Shown here: positions 55,039 through 55,092 of the stretch, piece by piece
Position numbering within the stretch: the stretch's first letter is position 1
How the letters are laid out: each line of letters starts with the position of its first letter
Source: Salinimonas profundi
GTDB lineage: Bacteria > Pseudomonadota > Gammaproteobacteria > Enterobacterales > Alteromonadaceae
Direction of reading: 5' to 3'
Assembly: GCF_014750655.1 (NCBI RefSeq)
Contig: NZ_JABBXD010000002.1
Span: 101,896 to 156,987, forward strand
DNA: 55,092 nucleotides
The notes under the pieces: generated by a model
Database searches by the model: none
Told to the model about the DNA's origin: nothing
What the model saw: only the letters and a program-made list of their open reading frames with translations
Position numbers and translations under genes: made by a program

Positions 55039-55092
55039 GCTTCGCTTACTTCTAATCCTGCGCGAGCTAAGAAAATCTTTTTGAGATAATTT

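Overview
The window looks like chromosomal DNA of a marine gammaproteobacterium, most probably an Alteromonadaceae member (Alteromonas/Salinimonas-like). The reasons are the proteobacterial bioA/bioBFCD arrangement, a pqiABC-type lipid transport operon, a TonB-dependent receptor of the polysaccharide-utilisation kind next to a GH97 glycosidase, azurin, and E. coli-like GltX, BioA, PepE and NadA. Most of it is ordinary core genome with tightly packed, often overlapping genes.

Layout. 1-2700: a tRNA-Ala/tRNA-Glu operon behind gltX, then three near-identical tRNA-Val(UAC) genes followed by decayed copies of their 3' ends. 3006-10932: a pseudo-receiver/TPR protein, a GNAT enzyme, moaA, a large acyltransferase-3/SGNH membrane protein, an Atm1-like ABC exporter and two small proteins. 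10943-14578: class II DAHP synthase with a Fur-like site, then a btuC-btuD pair coupled to a low-molecular-weight phosphatase. 14795-21753: azurin, pepE, the full biotin cluster and a DUF2937 membrane protein. 22025-26593: a small orphan protein, a RimK-like ligase with a GNAT/peptidase-C39 fusion partner, and a CaCA cation exchanger. 26852-36304: asnS, pqiABC and an RND efflux pair. 36470-45254: an SSAT-like acetyltransferase, a lipoprotein Dcp peptidase, Spo0M, and the TonB receptor/GH97 locus.

45522-53065 is the accessory-looking part. A SLOG/SLATT-type membrane protein and an 1135-residue DUF4062-STAND NTPase-TM-TPR protein are transcribed divergently, with an exported orphan protein on either side. 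The architecture resembles bacterial NLR-like and nucleotide-signalling conflict systems, and it is my main candidate for an undescribed system.

53130-55092 holds tRNA-Ser(GGA), nadA and a striking repeat. The 3' end of the tRNA-Ser gene recurs at exactly 170-bp steps, each copy split in its T-loop by an insertion of about 72 nt. A related element lies at the right edge, and a shorter version of the same architecture decorates the tRNA-Val cluster.

Family calls come from reading motifs by eye. No database search was possible.
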